Origin: Variovorax terrae
GTDB taxonomy: Bacteria > Pseudomonadota > Gammaproteobacteria > Burkholderiales > Burkholderiaceae_C
Assembly: GCF_022809125.1 (NCBI RefSeq)
Contig: NZ_JALGBI010000001.1
Coordinates: 1,798,001-1,862,000 of the forward strand
Reading direction: 5' to 3'
DNA length: 64,000 bases
Each line of letters starts with the position of its first letter. Position 1 is the first letter of the stretch. The notes below the pieces were generated by a model, which worked only from the letters and a program-made list of their open reading frames with translations, was not told where the DNA came from and ran no database searches. Below are positions 52,494-62,760 of this stretch, in pieces. Both the position numbers and the translations under genes were made by a program.

Positions 52494-53909
52494 TCAAACC
52501 AGCCTGCGCACCGCTTTCTTGCGCCAGACCAGGCGGTAGTACGCCGTCTGCAGCGCCAGCATCGCGAGGAAGGCCGCGGGGTAGCCGATCCAGACGCCGT
52601 TGATGCCGATCTGGCGGCTCATCACCCAGGCCACGGGCACCTCGACCGCGGCGATGCAGAAGATCGAGATCGCGGTGGGCACCAGCACCGAGCCGCTGGC
52701 GCGCATCACGCCCGACAGCGTTGCCGCCATGCCGAAGACCACGCTGCTCCACAGCATGATGTGCAGCAGCGTCTGGGCCAGCTCGATTACCGGGTCGCTG
52801 GTGATGAAGAAGCTCACGATGGCGCGCGAGAACAGGTAGGCCAGCAGCACCAGCCCGCCGGTGAGCACCAGGTTCATCATGAGCCCGGTGCGCGTGATGG
52901 CGCCCAGCAATTGCGTCTTGCCCGCGCCGATGGCCTGCGCGCCCAGGATGGAGGCGGTGATGGCGATCGAGAGCGCCGGAAACTGCACATAGGCCACCAC
53001 TTGGTTGACCGCGCCATAGGCGGCGGTGGCGCCCGAGCCGAAGCCGTTGACCATCGAGAGCAGGGCGACCTCGGCCAGCGAGATCACGATCATCTGCACG
53101 CCGGTCGGCACGCCAATGCGCAGCACCGTCCTGAGCAGCTTCGGGTCGATGCGCATGCTGCGGATGAACAGGGCGTCGGGCGCCAGCGGGTGGCGCTTGC
53201 GCAGCAGGTACCAGCCGAGCCAGGCCGAGGCCACCAGCATCGACACCACCGAGGCCCAGGCGCTGGCCGTCACGCCGAGCTGCGGCAGGCCGAACCAGCC
53301 GCGGATCAGCGCCGGTGTGATCGACAGGCCCACGGCGGTGGACAGCGCCAGCGTGAGCAGCGGCGTGAGCGTGTCGCCCACGCCGCGCAGCATGGCCGTG
53401 GCCAGCAGGAAGATGAACAGCCCCGGCGCGGCAATCAGCATGATGCGCGCATAGGCCGTGGCGTCGGCCAGGATGTCGGGAGGCGTGCCCAGCAGCGCGA
53501 GCAGACCGCGCGTGAAGGCGCCGCCGAACACCGCCACCGCCAGGCCCAGCAGGATGCCCACGCTCAGCGTGGTGCCAGCCACGGCGCGGACCATGGCGGG
53601 GTTCTTCGCGCCCCAGGCCTGGCCGATCAGCACCGAGGCGCCGGCGCCCAGGCCCAGGATGAACGAGATGAAGAAGAACAGCACCGGAAAGAAGCTGGAG
53701 ACGGCCGCCATCGCGCCCACGCCCAGCATCTGGCCGATGTAGATGTTGTTGATGGTGCCCGACAGCGCTTGCAGGATGTTGCTCAGCAGCATCGGGCCGA
53801 GGAACACCAGGAAGGTCTTCCACAGCGGCCGCGGCGCGGCGGCGGGCGGGGTCGGCCCCGCCGGGGCGCCGTGGGGGGCCGCAGGCGTTTCGTTGCCCAT
53901 GCTGCTCAT
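52494..53909 (-). CDS. MATE-family efflux transporter
   Basis: The 471-residue inner-membrane protein has 12 expected helices in two homologous halves (VFLGPMLLSNILQALSGTIN in the first, VLRIGVPTGVQMIVISLAEV in the second). NNIYIGQMLGVGAMAAVSSF and GAGASVLIGQAWGAKN are classical MATE text. It exports cationic drugs or metabolites using an ion gradient; the substrate is unknown. ATG 53909 overlaps the stop of the DUF2239 gene (ATGA), so both are made from one message. A twin 12-bp palindrome upstream of DUF2239 may control both. Confidence 0.92.
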   Translation of the reverse strand: MSSMGNETPAAPHGAPAGPTPPAAAPRPLWKTFLVFLGPMLLSNILQALSGTINNIYIGQMLGVGAMAAVSSFFPVLFFFISFILGLGAGASVLIGQAWGAKNPAMVRAVAGTTLSVGILLGLAVAVFGGAFTRGLLALLGTPPDILADATAYARIMLIAAPGLFIFLLATAMLRGVGDTLTPLLTLALSTAVGLSITPALIRGWFGLPQLGVTASAWASVVSMLVASAWLGWYLLRKRHPLAPDALFIRSMRIDPKLLRTVLRIGVPTGVQMIVISLAEVALLSMVNGFGSGATAAYGAVNQVVAYVQFPALSIAITASILGAQAIGAGKTQLLGAITRTGLMMNLVLTGGLVLLAYLFSRAIVSFFITSDPVIELAQTLLHIMLWSSVVFGMAATLSGVMRASGSVLVPTAISIFCIAAVEVPVAWVMSRQIGINGVWIGYPAAFLAMLALQTAYYRLVWRKKAVRRLV

Positions 53910-54514
53910 GCCGCGCCTCCCGGGCCCTGCGCCTGGAAGGCGGCGGCGGCCAGTTGCCGCGCATGCGCGGCCACATCGGGCGGCCAGGCGCCGAGCTCGG
54001 CCTCGAAGCGCTGCTGCTGGCCGGCAAACAGGGCGCGCGTGGCCTCCTCGAAGCCCGGCTGGTTGCCGGCCAGGGCCGACATGAAGCGGTAGCAGGCTTC
54101 CTGGGCCTGGCGTGCGCGGTCCTTGCCGCCGCTGGTGCGGCGCGCGTCTTCCACCAGCTTGCGCAGCGCCACCGAGGCGCCGCCGGGCTGCAGGTTGAGC
54201 CAGTCCCAGTGGCGGGGCAGCAGCGTGACCTCGCGCGCCACCACGCCCAGCCTGGGCCGGCCGGGGCCGCGCGGCGCGGGCGGGCTGGCGGGCGCGCCGC
54301 CCGGATCGGCCAGGCGCTGCAGGACCTGCTCGGCCGAGCCGCGCAGATCGAGCTCCTTCAACTGGCTGGTGGCCTCGTCGAACACCAGCACGGGCGCCTG
54401 CGCCTCGTGCGCCTGCGCCTGCCTGACGGCCAGCGCCACTTCCTTCAATTCGCCGCTGGCAATGCGCCGCCCTCCCTGGAAGGCGATGTAGCGGCTGGCG
54501 TTGCTGGGGTCCAT
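53906..54514 (-). CDS. DUF2239 family protein
   Basis: The 202-residue cytosolic protein of unknown function has the DUF2239 hallmark GRPRLGVVAREVTLLPRHWD followed by WLNLQPGGASVALRKLVEDA. RYIAFQGGRRIASG and VLVFDEATSQLKELDLRG are in its N-terminal part. It is rich in Ala and Gln and has no membrane segment. AGAGGATATGCC is a good ribosome site. It is translationally coupled to the MATE transporter gene and divergent from a GT32 glycosyltransferase gene. The coupling hints at a shared stress or efflux role, but nothing in the sequence defines the activity. Confidence 0.88.
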   Translation of the reverse strand: MDPSNASRYIAFQGGRRIASGELKEVALAVRQAQAHEAQAPVLVFDEATSQLKELDLRGSAEQVLQRLADPGGAPASPPAPRGPGRPRLGVVAREVTLLPRHWDWLNLQPGGASVALRKLVEDARRTSGGKDRARQAQEACYRFMSALAGNQPGFEEATRALFAGQQQRFEAELGAWPPDVAAHARQLAAAAFQAQGPGGAA

Positions 54515-54544
54515 GGCATATCCTCTGTGTGAATTTTTTGCCTA

Positions 54545-54585
54545 TTATGCCCGGGTAAAAAATGATCGTCAAATTACCCGGATAA
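54545..54585. promoter_or_regulatory. Two similar 12-bp palindromes between divergent DUF2239-MATE and GT32 genes
   Basis: ATGCCCGGGTAA (54547-54558) and TTACCCGGATAA (54574-54585) have centres 27 bp apart and fit one pattern, WTRCCCGGRTAA. CCGGGTAA and TTACCCGG also pair with each other as 8-bp arms. They probably bind a dimeric regulator of the TetR or MarR type that controls one or both divergent units. Confidence 0.6.
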
Positions 54586-54613
54586 ATAATCCATCCACCA
54601 GGGAGTCTCCCGC

Positions 54614-55372
54614 ATGAGCATTCCGCGCCGCATCATCCAGACCCACAGGAACGAGGACCTTGGCCGTGCGCACCGCCAGAGCTGGATCGACCAGCACCCG
54701 GACTACGACTATCAGTTCTTCGACGACGCCCGGTGCCACCAGTTCATGGCCGAGCACGCGCCCGAGCTGCTGCCGACCTACGACAAGCTGCCGCTGCCGG
54801 TGCAGAAGAGCGACCTGTTCCGCTATGCCGCGATCCACGAGCTGGGCGGCATCTACACCGACGTGGACACGATCTGCTGCGCGCCGCTGCACAGCTACCT
54901 CGATCTCGACACCGACCAGTTGATCGCCGGCATGGAGATGACGCCGGCGCACTGCGCGCCCGGCATCCAGCACTACACCACCTACTACTGCTCGCCGTTC
55001 CAGGTGCTGCAATGGACCTTCGCGGCCTCGCCGCGCCACCCGGCGCTGGCGCTGGTGCTGCAGCGCATCCGCTTCTACGTCTCACAGATGAGCGAGGCGC
55101 AGCTGCGGGACTGGAGCCAGGCGCTGCGCTTCACGCTGGAGCTCACCGGCCCCGCGGTGTTCACGCAGGTGCTCAACGAGTTCCTGACCGGCACGCGGGA
55201 GGGCCGGGTGGCCGTGCTGCCGCGCATGGTCTGGGGCGCCTACCCCGGGGAGCAGACGCGCCCCGAGAATGTGGCGCAGGTCAAGGTCCGGCACCTGTTC
55301 GACGGCTCCTGGCGGCCCGACCGGCCGCCGGCGCGGCCCAAGCCAGCCCTGCGCTACTCGATCCAGCTCTGA
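54614..55372 (+). CDS. GT32-type glycosyltransferase
   Basis: The 252-residue sugar transferase has the Gly_transf_sug motif: IPRRIIQTHRNEDLG near the start and KSDLFRYAAIHELGGIYTDV then DT, which contains the DxD metal site (Asp-Val-Asp). LTGPAVFTQVLNEF in the C-terminal half is also typical. Related enzymes add hexoses to lipopolysaccharide or capsule glycans. AGGGAGTCTCCCGC precedes the ATG. It stands alone, divergent from DUF2239; the acceptor is unknown. Confidence 0.87.
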   Translation: MSIPRRIIQTHRNEDLGRAHRQSWIDQHPDYDYQFFDDARCHQFMAEHAPELLPTYDKLPLPVQKSDLFRYAAIHELGGIYTDVDTICCAPLHSYLDLDTDQLIAGMEMTPAHCAPGIQHYTTYYCSPFQVLQWTFAASPRHPALALVLQRIRFYVSQMSEAQLRDWSQALRFTLELTGPAVFTQVLNEFLTGTREGRVAVLPRMVWGAYPGEQTRPENVAQVKVRHLFDGSWRPDRPPARPKPALRYSIQL

Positions 55373-55379
55373 AACGGAT

Positions 55380-55449
55380 TTTTCAAGCCTTTTTGGCCCG
55401 ATGTCCAGGTGCTGTGGTCATTCGCTGCTATGAATTCAATAGCAAACCA
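55380..55449 (+). repeat. Dispersed repeat copy 5 (intergenic, after the DUF1223 gene)
   Basis: TTTTCAAGCCTTTTTGGCCC, GATGTCCAGGTGCTGTGGTC and ATTCGCTGCTATG are followed by ATAGCAAACC. It lies between the convergent ends of the GT32 and DUF1223 genes, 20 bp beyond the DUF1223 stop, in the same orientation as copy 6. Confidence 0.85.
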
Positions 55450-55469
55450 AGAGCCATCCAAAGCGCGGC

Positions 55470-56207
55470 TCAGCAGCCCAGGCTCAGCGCCTGCAGCGGC
55501 CGGCCGGTGCGCGGCTCGAACACCACGAGGTTGATCCGGCGCGGGTGCTGCGCGTCGGCCGCGAGCGTGCGCAGCGTCAGCCGCGCCGGCCCCCGGTAGT
55601 CGCCGGCCGGCACGTATTGGCGCACCACGAAGTCGTGCTGCAGGAACTCGCCCGCGTTCTCGCCGGCCTTCACCCGCGAGCTGTGGCCGTGCTCGGTGAC
55701 CGTCCAGTAGGCCGACCACGGGGCCGAGGCATCCAGCGGCGTCACCATCGCCTCGAACGCCTCCTCGCCCGTGCCGCGCAGGCTGATCGCGGCGCGTGCC
55801 GGCTCACCCGCGGCTAGCGCCTGGGCGGCCGGTTCACCATAGCGCCCGTCGCGTCCATTGCGCACCACCTGCGGCGTGTAGATGCTGCGCAGCCCGTTGG
55901 CCGCCGCCACCTGGCGCTGGCGCGTGGTGAAGGCCGGCGTGGCGAAGCGGTCGACCCAGCCGAGCGAATCCCAGTAGCCCACATGGAAGGCTTCCACCAC
56001 CGCCTGCTCCTGCGCGGCCTGGGCCTTGAGCGAAGACAGCCAGCGGTCGGCCGGCGGGCAGGAACTGCAGCCTTCCGAGGTGTAGAGCTCGATCACGGGC
56101 GCCAGCGCGGCGCCAGACTGGGCCGCGCAGCCGTTTTGCATGCCCAGGACGCTGGAAGTCCAGGCGCACAGGACGATGGCTGCTATTGAATTCGTAGCGT
56201 TTCGCAT
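55470..56207 (-). CDS. DUF1223 secreted thioredoxin-like protein
   Basis: The 245-residue protein has an N-terminal export signal and the family motif VIELYTSEGCSSCPPADRWL with Cys47 and Cys50 in a thioredoxin-like fold. YWDSLGWVDRFATPAFTTRQ and YTPQVVRNGRD are also characteristic. The function is unknown; a periplasmic thiol or redox role is plausible. GGAGGCCTGATTC precedes the ATG. Residues about 3-25, nearly the whole signal peptide, are encoded by a dispersed repeat copy, and another copy lies just beyond the stop in the same orientation (see findings). Confidence 0.9.
   Translation of the reverse strand: MRNATNSIAAIVLCAWTSSVLGMQNGCAAQSGAALAPVIELYTSEGCSSCPPADRWLSSLKAQAAQEQAVVEAFHVGYWDSLGWVDRFATPAFTTRQRQVAAANGLRSIYTPQVVRNGRDGRYGEPAAQALAAGEPARAAISLRGTGEEAFEAMVTPLDASAPWSAYWTVTEHGHSSRVKAGENAGEFLQHDFVVRQYVPAGDYRGPARLTLRTLAADAQHPRRINLVVFEPRTGRPLQALSLGC
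56133..56201 (+). repeat. Dispersed repeat copy 6, encoding the DUF1223 signal peptide
   Basis: The plus strand reads GTTTTGCATGCCCAGGACGC, then AAGTCCAGGCGCACAGGACG and TGGCTGCTATTGAATTCG, ending in TAGCG. It lines up end to end with copy 4 (GTTTTCAGAGCC, ATGTCCAGGTGCAGTGGTC, TTGGTTGCTATTG). It lies wholly inside the DUF1223 coding sequence, read in antisense. Confidence 0.75.
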
Positions 56208-56267
56208 GAATCAGGCCTCCGGCGTCAAACCACGCCATGCCGCTTGGTCGGGCCGGGCGGCCCGCTC

Positions 56268-56293
56268 TTACATCCGCGAGTTACATCCGCGAG
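56268..56293. repeat. 13-bp tandem duplication at a gene end
   Basis: TTACATCCGCGAG occurs twice with no gap. The stop codon (TAA on the minus strand) of the next gene lies at 56281-56283, at the junction of the two copies, so the duplication leaves the protein unchanged. Confidence 0.9.
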
Positions 56294-56799
56294 GCGCGGC
56301 GCCGCACGCGCTCGCGCACGCGCCCCCACCAGCGCTTGAGGTGGGCCTTGAGGCGCCGCCCCTGGCGCCAGAAACTGGTCTGCCGCACTTCGTCGAGCAG
56401 GCGGTCCTTCCAGTCCTTCCAGCGCGGGTACCAGCGCGCGAACCAGTCGAGCTTCATCAGCGCCGGCTGCGTGAGCTGGAACAGCCGCGCCACGACGGCC
56501 GTGCCCAAGCCCTTGGCGCCGAGCAGCAGCATCAAGCCCAGCGTCTTGTGGCCGGTGCCGAACAGGTAGACCGCCAGCAGCTTGATCGGCACCAGCGCCA
56601 GCACCGGCAGGCCGAAGATCAGCAGCGCGGCCCAGGGGGGAAGCCGTTCGATCCGGCGTTCCAGCCAGGCCCACAGCGGGAGTCTGGCCAGCCGCGCGAG
56701 CAGGCCGGCCAGGAGCTCCCAGCCCCATTCCTCGAACAGCAGGACGAGGGCCAGCACCGGGGTGAGCAGCAGGCGCAGGGCGCGGCGGATGGTGGGCAT
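56281..56799 (-). CDS. Conserved hypothetical membrane protein
   Basis: The 172-residue protein has two or three hydrophobic segments (LRLLLTPVLALVLLFEEWGW, WAALLIFGLPVLALVPIKLL, and perhaps LGLMLLLGAKGLGTAVVARL). A strongly basic, Trp- and Arg-rich C-terminal tail (WRQGRRLKAHLKRWWGRVRE) follows. I recognise it only as an uncharacterised protein common in Betaproteobacteria. GCGAGGACC precedes the ATG. It is monocistronic, divergent from the thioredoxin-like gene. The tail may bind acidic lipids or nucleic acid; this is a guess. Confidence 0.75.
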   Translation of the reverse strand: MPTIRRALRLLLTPVLALVLLFEEWGWELLAGLLARLARLPLWAWLERRIERLPPWAALLIFGLPVLALVPIKLLAVYLFGTGHKTLGLMLLLGAKGLGTAVVARLFQLTQPALMKLDWFARWYPRWKDWKDRLLDEVRQTSFWRQGRRLKAHLKRWWGRVRERVRRRASRM

Positions 56800-56897
56800 G
56801 GTCCTCGCAAGGCGGGTGGGCTATGCGGGCAGTGTAAACACGGCCCGGAAACCGCGGTCCTGCCTGCGGCGGCCCGCACGGGTATTCTTGGACACCC

Positions 56898-57299
56898 ATG
56901 CCAGAACTCATCGACACCGCGGCCTCTGCCCACCCGGGCGCCCCGAACTGGGTGGTCGCCTGCCTGTGCGCGCAATGGTGCATCACCTGCCGCGACTACT
57001 GCACCGCCTTCGACACCGTGGCCCGGGCCGCACCCGCCGGCACGGCGTTCGTGTGGATCGACATCGAGGACGACAGCGACTGGATGGGCGACGTCGAGGT
57101 GGAGAACTTCCCGACGTTGCTGATCGCGCGCAATGCCGCGGTGCCCGAGGTGCATTTTTTCGGCCCCATGCTGCCGCACGCGCAGCAGCTCACGCGGCTT
57201 CTGGCCAGCACGCAAGCCAACAACACGCCGCTGCGCGGCGTGGACGCCCCGGTGCAGGAACTGGCGCTGCGCCTGCAGGCGGTGGCCGCGCCGCGCTAG
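56898..57299 (+). CDS. Thioredoxin-family protein
   Basis: The 133-residue cytosolic thioredoxin-fold protein has the active site WCITCRDY (Cys28/Cys31), in which the usual WCGPC is replaced by WCITC. The cis-proline is in VENFPTLLI. There is no signal peptide. TATTCT at 56883-56888 lies nine bases before the ATG and there is no ribosome site, suggesting a leaderless or very short leader transcript. It probably reduces a specific partner rather than acting as the general thioredoxin. Confidence 0.85.
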   Translation: MPELIDTAASAHPGAPNWVVACLCAQWCITCRDYCTAFDTVARAAPAGTAFVWIDIEDDSDWMGDVEVENFPTLLIARNAAVPEVHFFGPMLPHAQQLTRLLASTQANNTPLRGVDAPVQELALRLQAVAAPR

Positions 57300-57410
57300 G
57301 CCGGCCCAGCTTTGCCAAGCCTCCACCAAAGAGGGGATGCGGCGGCGCCGCTTTCGGCCTATCGTGCAGGCCACGGGCGGCCGCCGGCGCCGCCCGCATC
57401 GGAGGCCGCC

Positions 57411-59060
57411 ATGGAAGACACCCCGCGCCAGCTCATCGTCCTGTGCGATGGCACCAACAACAACCTGACCGGCGGCCGGGCCGACACCAACGTGCTCAAG
57501 CTGCTGCACCGCCTGCCGCCGGGCGATGCGCGCCAGCAGGTGTTCTACGACCCCGGCGTCGGCAACCCGGGCGAGCTGCCCTCGGCCACATTGCTCGACA
57601 GCCTCAGCCGGCGCCTGGAGCGCATCGCCGGCCTGGCCTTCGGGCGCGGCGCCTACGAGAACATGGCCGAGAGCTACGCCTTCCTGATGCGCCACTACCA
57701 GCCCGGCGACCAGATCTACATCTTCGGCTTCTCGCGCGGCGCCTTCACGGCGCGCGCCGTGGCCGGCATGGTCAACCAGTTCGGGCTGCTGCGCCCGGGG
57801 CTGGAGAACATGCTGCCCACGCTGCTGCACGTCTACTTCTCCTCGCGCAAGGGCAGTGCCCGCAAGGCCCAGGTGGCCGCCGTGTCGGCGCAGATCCGCA
57901 GCCTGTTCACCGATGCCCAGCGCCGCGAGGTGTGGGTGCATTTCACCGGCGTGTGGGACACCGTGGCGTCGATCGGCTTTCCGCCGTTCACGCGCCAGAT
58001 CACGGGCTCGCCCACCATCGCCGGCAAGCGCATGCGCCACGTGCGCCAGGCGCTGGCGCTGGACGAGCACCGCCGGCCGTTCGAGCCCCGGCTGTACCTG
58101 GAGGACAACATCTTTCCCGCCAACGCCGAGGGCCAGACGCTCAAGCAGGAATGGTTCAGCGGCGCGCACTGCGACGTGGGCGGCGGCTACGCCGGCGCCG
58201 AGGCGGCGCTGTCGGACCAGACGCTGGACTGGCTCGCGCGGGAGGCCGCCGAGCAGGGCCTGCGCCTGGCGCCGCCCGAGGCCGCCGATCCGGCCCGGCA
58301 GCGCATGGTCCATTGCGAAACCTGGGGCACGCCGTGGTGGGCCATCGCGGGCCTGTGCGTGCGCGACCCGCGCCACGCCGCGGACGAGAACGGCCGCCGC
58401 CATGCCATCGCGCCCGTAGCCGGCCCCGCTCCGGCACAGACATCGGCGCAGGCACCCGCGCTGCGCTATCCCAAGGACACGATCTGGCGGCGCGCGCGCC
58501 GGGCCGCTGCGCCGCTGCTGGCGGGCGGCGCCATGGTGCTGCTGTGGTTGGCCATGGGGCTGTGCTTGGCCGGGGGCCTGGCCGGCCCGGGCCTCGGGGA
58601 TGGGTTCGGTGCCGCCGCAGTGGCCAATGCGGCTTTCGCGGCCTGGCAGCTCTGGCCGTTCGACAGCATCGGCCTGATCCTGCCGAACCCGGAGGTGGCG
58701 ACCAAGACCGCGCTGGCGCTCGATCTGGCCTTCATCGCGGCCTACGGCTACCTGCTGGCCTGGCTGGCGTCGCGCGGGTTTGCCGCGCTGGCGGGCCTGC
58801 GCGGCATCGCCAGTGCGCGCCGGCCGCTGCTCAACTTTCTGGGCTACGGGCTCACGGTGCTGGTGGCGGCCGACCTAGCCGAAGACCTGGCCACGCTGCT
58901 GATCCTGCTGTTCCAGAACCATTGGTACGGCTGGCTGCTGGGCCTGCTGGGGCTCGCCATGGCCGCGGCCTCGCTGGCCAAGTGGCTCGGCCTGCTGCTG
59001 ACCCTGGTGCTGCTCGCCGCGGGGCTGGGGGCGCAGCTCTGGCACCGTAGCCAACGGTAA
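57411..59060 (+). CDS. DUF2235 alpha/beta-hydrolase (Tle1-like) with C-terminal membrane segments
   Basis: The 549-residue protein has an N-terminal DUF2235 domain (QLIVLCDGTNNNLTGGRADT, FGFSRGAFTARAVAGMV with nucleophile Ser108 in GFSRG, TGVWDTVASIG, WFSGAHCDVGGGY). The family includes type VI secretion phospholipase effectors Tle1 and many other hydrolases. About 200 C-terminal residues hold five hydrophobic segments (AAPLLAGGAMVLLWLAMGLC and later ones), so this protein is membrane-bound. No VgrG, Hcp, PAAR or immunity gene is adjacent, which argues against a classical effector. ATG 57411 with GGAGGCCGCC is the start. Confidence 0.85.
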   Translation: MEDTPRQLIVLCDGTNNNLTGGRADTNVLKLLHRLPPGDARQQVFYDPGVGNPGELPSATLLDSLSRRLERIAGLAFGRGAYENMAESYAFLMRHYQPGDQIYIFGFSRGAFTARAVAGMVNQFGLLRPGLENMLPTLLHVYFSSRKGSARKAQVAAVSAQIRSLFTDAQRREVWVHFTGVWDTVASIGFPPFTRQITGSPTIAGKRMRHVRQALALDEHRRPFEPRLYLEDNIFPANAEGQTLKQEWFSGAHCDVGGGYAGAEAALSDQTLDWLAREAAEQGLRLAPPEAADPARQRMVHCETWGTPWWAIAGLCVRDPRHAADENGRRHAIAPVAGPAPAQTSAQAPALRYPKDTIWRRARRAAAPLLAGGAMVLLWLAMGLCLAGGLAGPGLGDGFGAAAVANAAFAAWQLWPFDSIGLILPNPEVATKTALALDLAFIAAYGYLLAWLASRGFAALAGLRGIASARRPLLNFLGYGLTVLVAADLAEDLATLLILLFQNHWYGWLLGLLGLAMAAASLAKWLGLLLTLVLLAAGLGAQLWHRSQR

Positions 59061-59153
59061 CCAGAAGCGGCCGGGCCGCCGCCGGGCCTGTGGCACACTC
59101 GCGGCCTTCGGTCTTTTTCACGGGCCGGCACCAGGCCGGCGCTTCTCATCCGC

Positions 59154-61529
<2,376 letters not shown>

Positions 61530-61530
61530 G

Positions 61531-61593
61531 TGCTATGGTTTTGATAGCTGCTGACGTCCACGCGACAAGGACATCCGGCCGATTTCATTCAAA
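61531..61593 (-). repeat. Dispersed repeat copy 7 (intergenic, tex to patatin)
   Basis: The plus strand reads TGCTATGGTTTTGATAGCTG, then GGACATCCGGCCGATTTCAT and ends CAAAATAGC, the reverse orientation of copies 4-6. It fills almost the whole 72-bp gap between tex and the patatin gene, so the downstream promoter may be made of repeat sequence. Confidence 0.85.
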
Positions 61594-61601
61594 ATAGCGG
61601 C

Positions 61602-62735
61602 ATGAAAGCCCTGCGCCTCTACGCCGGCCCCGCCGCGCGCCGCCACATCGAGCAGCACGGCCTGCGCCCGCAGGACGTGCGCGTCATCCCCGGTGCGGCG
61701 GGCGGCCCCAAGGGCCTGATCCTGGGCCCGCTGGACCGCTTCCTCTTCGGCGACTGGCTGGCCGGCAGCACGCACGAGGTGCACCTCGTGGGCGCCTCCA
61801 TCGGCGCCTGGCGCATGGCCACGGCCTGCCTGAACGACCCGGCCGCGGCCTTCGAGCGGCTCGAACACGACTACATCCACCAGCACTATGAGCTGCCGCC
61901 CGGGCGCAAGCGCCCGACGGCCGAGCAGGTGAGCCGCGAGTTCGGCCAGAACCTGCAGGCGTTCTACGGCGGGCGCATCGGCGAGGTGCTGAACCACCCG
62001 CGCTACCGGCTGCACATCGTCACCTCGCGCGGGCGCCACATCCTGGGCCGCGAAGGCTCGGCGCGCACGCCGCTGGGCTACCTTGGCGCCTTTCTCACCA
62101 ACACCGTGCGCCGCAAGGCCATGGGCGCCTGGCTGGAGCGCGTGGTGTTTTCGGCGCCCGCGGGGGCGAGCCAGCCATCGGCTCCGCATGGCGCGCCGTT
62201 GCCTTTTTCCACCAGCGACTACCGCACGCGCCAGGTGCGGCTGAGCGAGGCCAACTTCCAGCCGGCGCTGCAGGCGAGCTGCTCCATTCCCTTCGTGCTG
62301 CAGGCGATCCACGACATTCCCGGCGCGCCGCCCGGCGCCTACTGGGACGGCGGCATCACCGACTACCACCTGCACCTGGACTACCGCCCGGCCGCGCCGC
62401 CGCAATCTGCGGTGGGCGAGGGCGCGCCGGGCCTGGTGCTGTACCCGCACTTCCAGCGGAACGTGGTGCCCGGCTGGCTCGACAAGGGCCTGGCGTGGCG
62501 CCACGGCGCCACGCCGTTCCTCGATTCCATGCTGGTGCTGGCGCCCGACCCTCAATGGGTGAAGCGCCTGCCCAACGGCAAGCTGCCCGACCGCACCGAT
62601 TTCACGCGCTACGGCATGGACTGGCGCGCCCGCGCCAAGGCCTGGGGCGCGGCCGTGGCGGCCAGCCAGCAGCTGGCCGAGGAGTGGCAGGCCTGGCTGG
62701 CGCAGCCCCGGCCGGAGCAGATCGCCGTGCTGTGA
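61602..62735 (+). CDS. Patatin-like phospholipase
   Basis: The 377-residue acyl hydrolase has a Ser-Asp dyad. The oxyanion loop is GAAGGPKGLILG, the nucleophile Ser66 is in VGASIGAW and Asp249 is in YWDGGITDY. No signal peptide is present, so it should be cytosolic or peripherally membrane-bound. There is no ribosome site; CAAAAT from the repeat lies a few bases before the ATG and could act as a -10 box. Substrate likely a phospholipid or other acyl ester. It is convergent with the DUF4239-like gene (25 bp between stops). Confidence 0.87.
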   Translation: MKALRLYAGPAARRHIEQHGLRPQDVRVIPGAAGGPKGLILGPLDRFLFGDWLAGSTHEVHLVGASIGAWRMATACLNDPAAAFERLEHDYIHQHYELPPGRKRPTAEQVSREFGQNLQAFYGGRIGEVLNHPRYRLHIVTSRGRHILGREGSARTPLGYLGAFLTNTVRRKAMGAWLERVVFSAPAGASQPSAPHGAPLPFSTSDYRTRQVRLSEANFQPALQASCSIPFVLQAIHDIPGAPPGAYWDGGITDYHLHLDYRPAAPPQSAVGEGAPGLVLYPHFQRNVVPGWLDKGLAWRHGATPFLDSMLVLAPDPQWVKRLPNGKLPDRTDFTRYGMDWRARAKAWGAAVAASQQLAEEWQAWLAQPRPEQIAVL

Positions 62736-62760
62736 GCGGCGCTCGTCCCTGCGCCCGGCT

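Noticed and set aside
52452..54092. 546-codon open frame opposite the MATE and DUF2239 genes
   Set aside because: It is rich in His, Gln and Arg, and is antisense to a clear 12-helix transporter.
57411..59060. DUF2235 protein as a type VI secretion effector
   Set aside because: No secretion, adaptor or immunity genes are nearby and the protein has several membrane segments.
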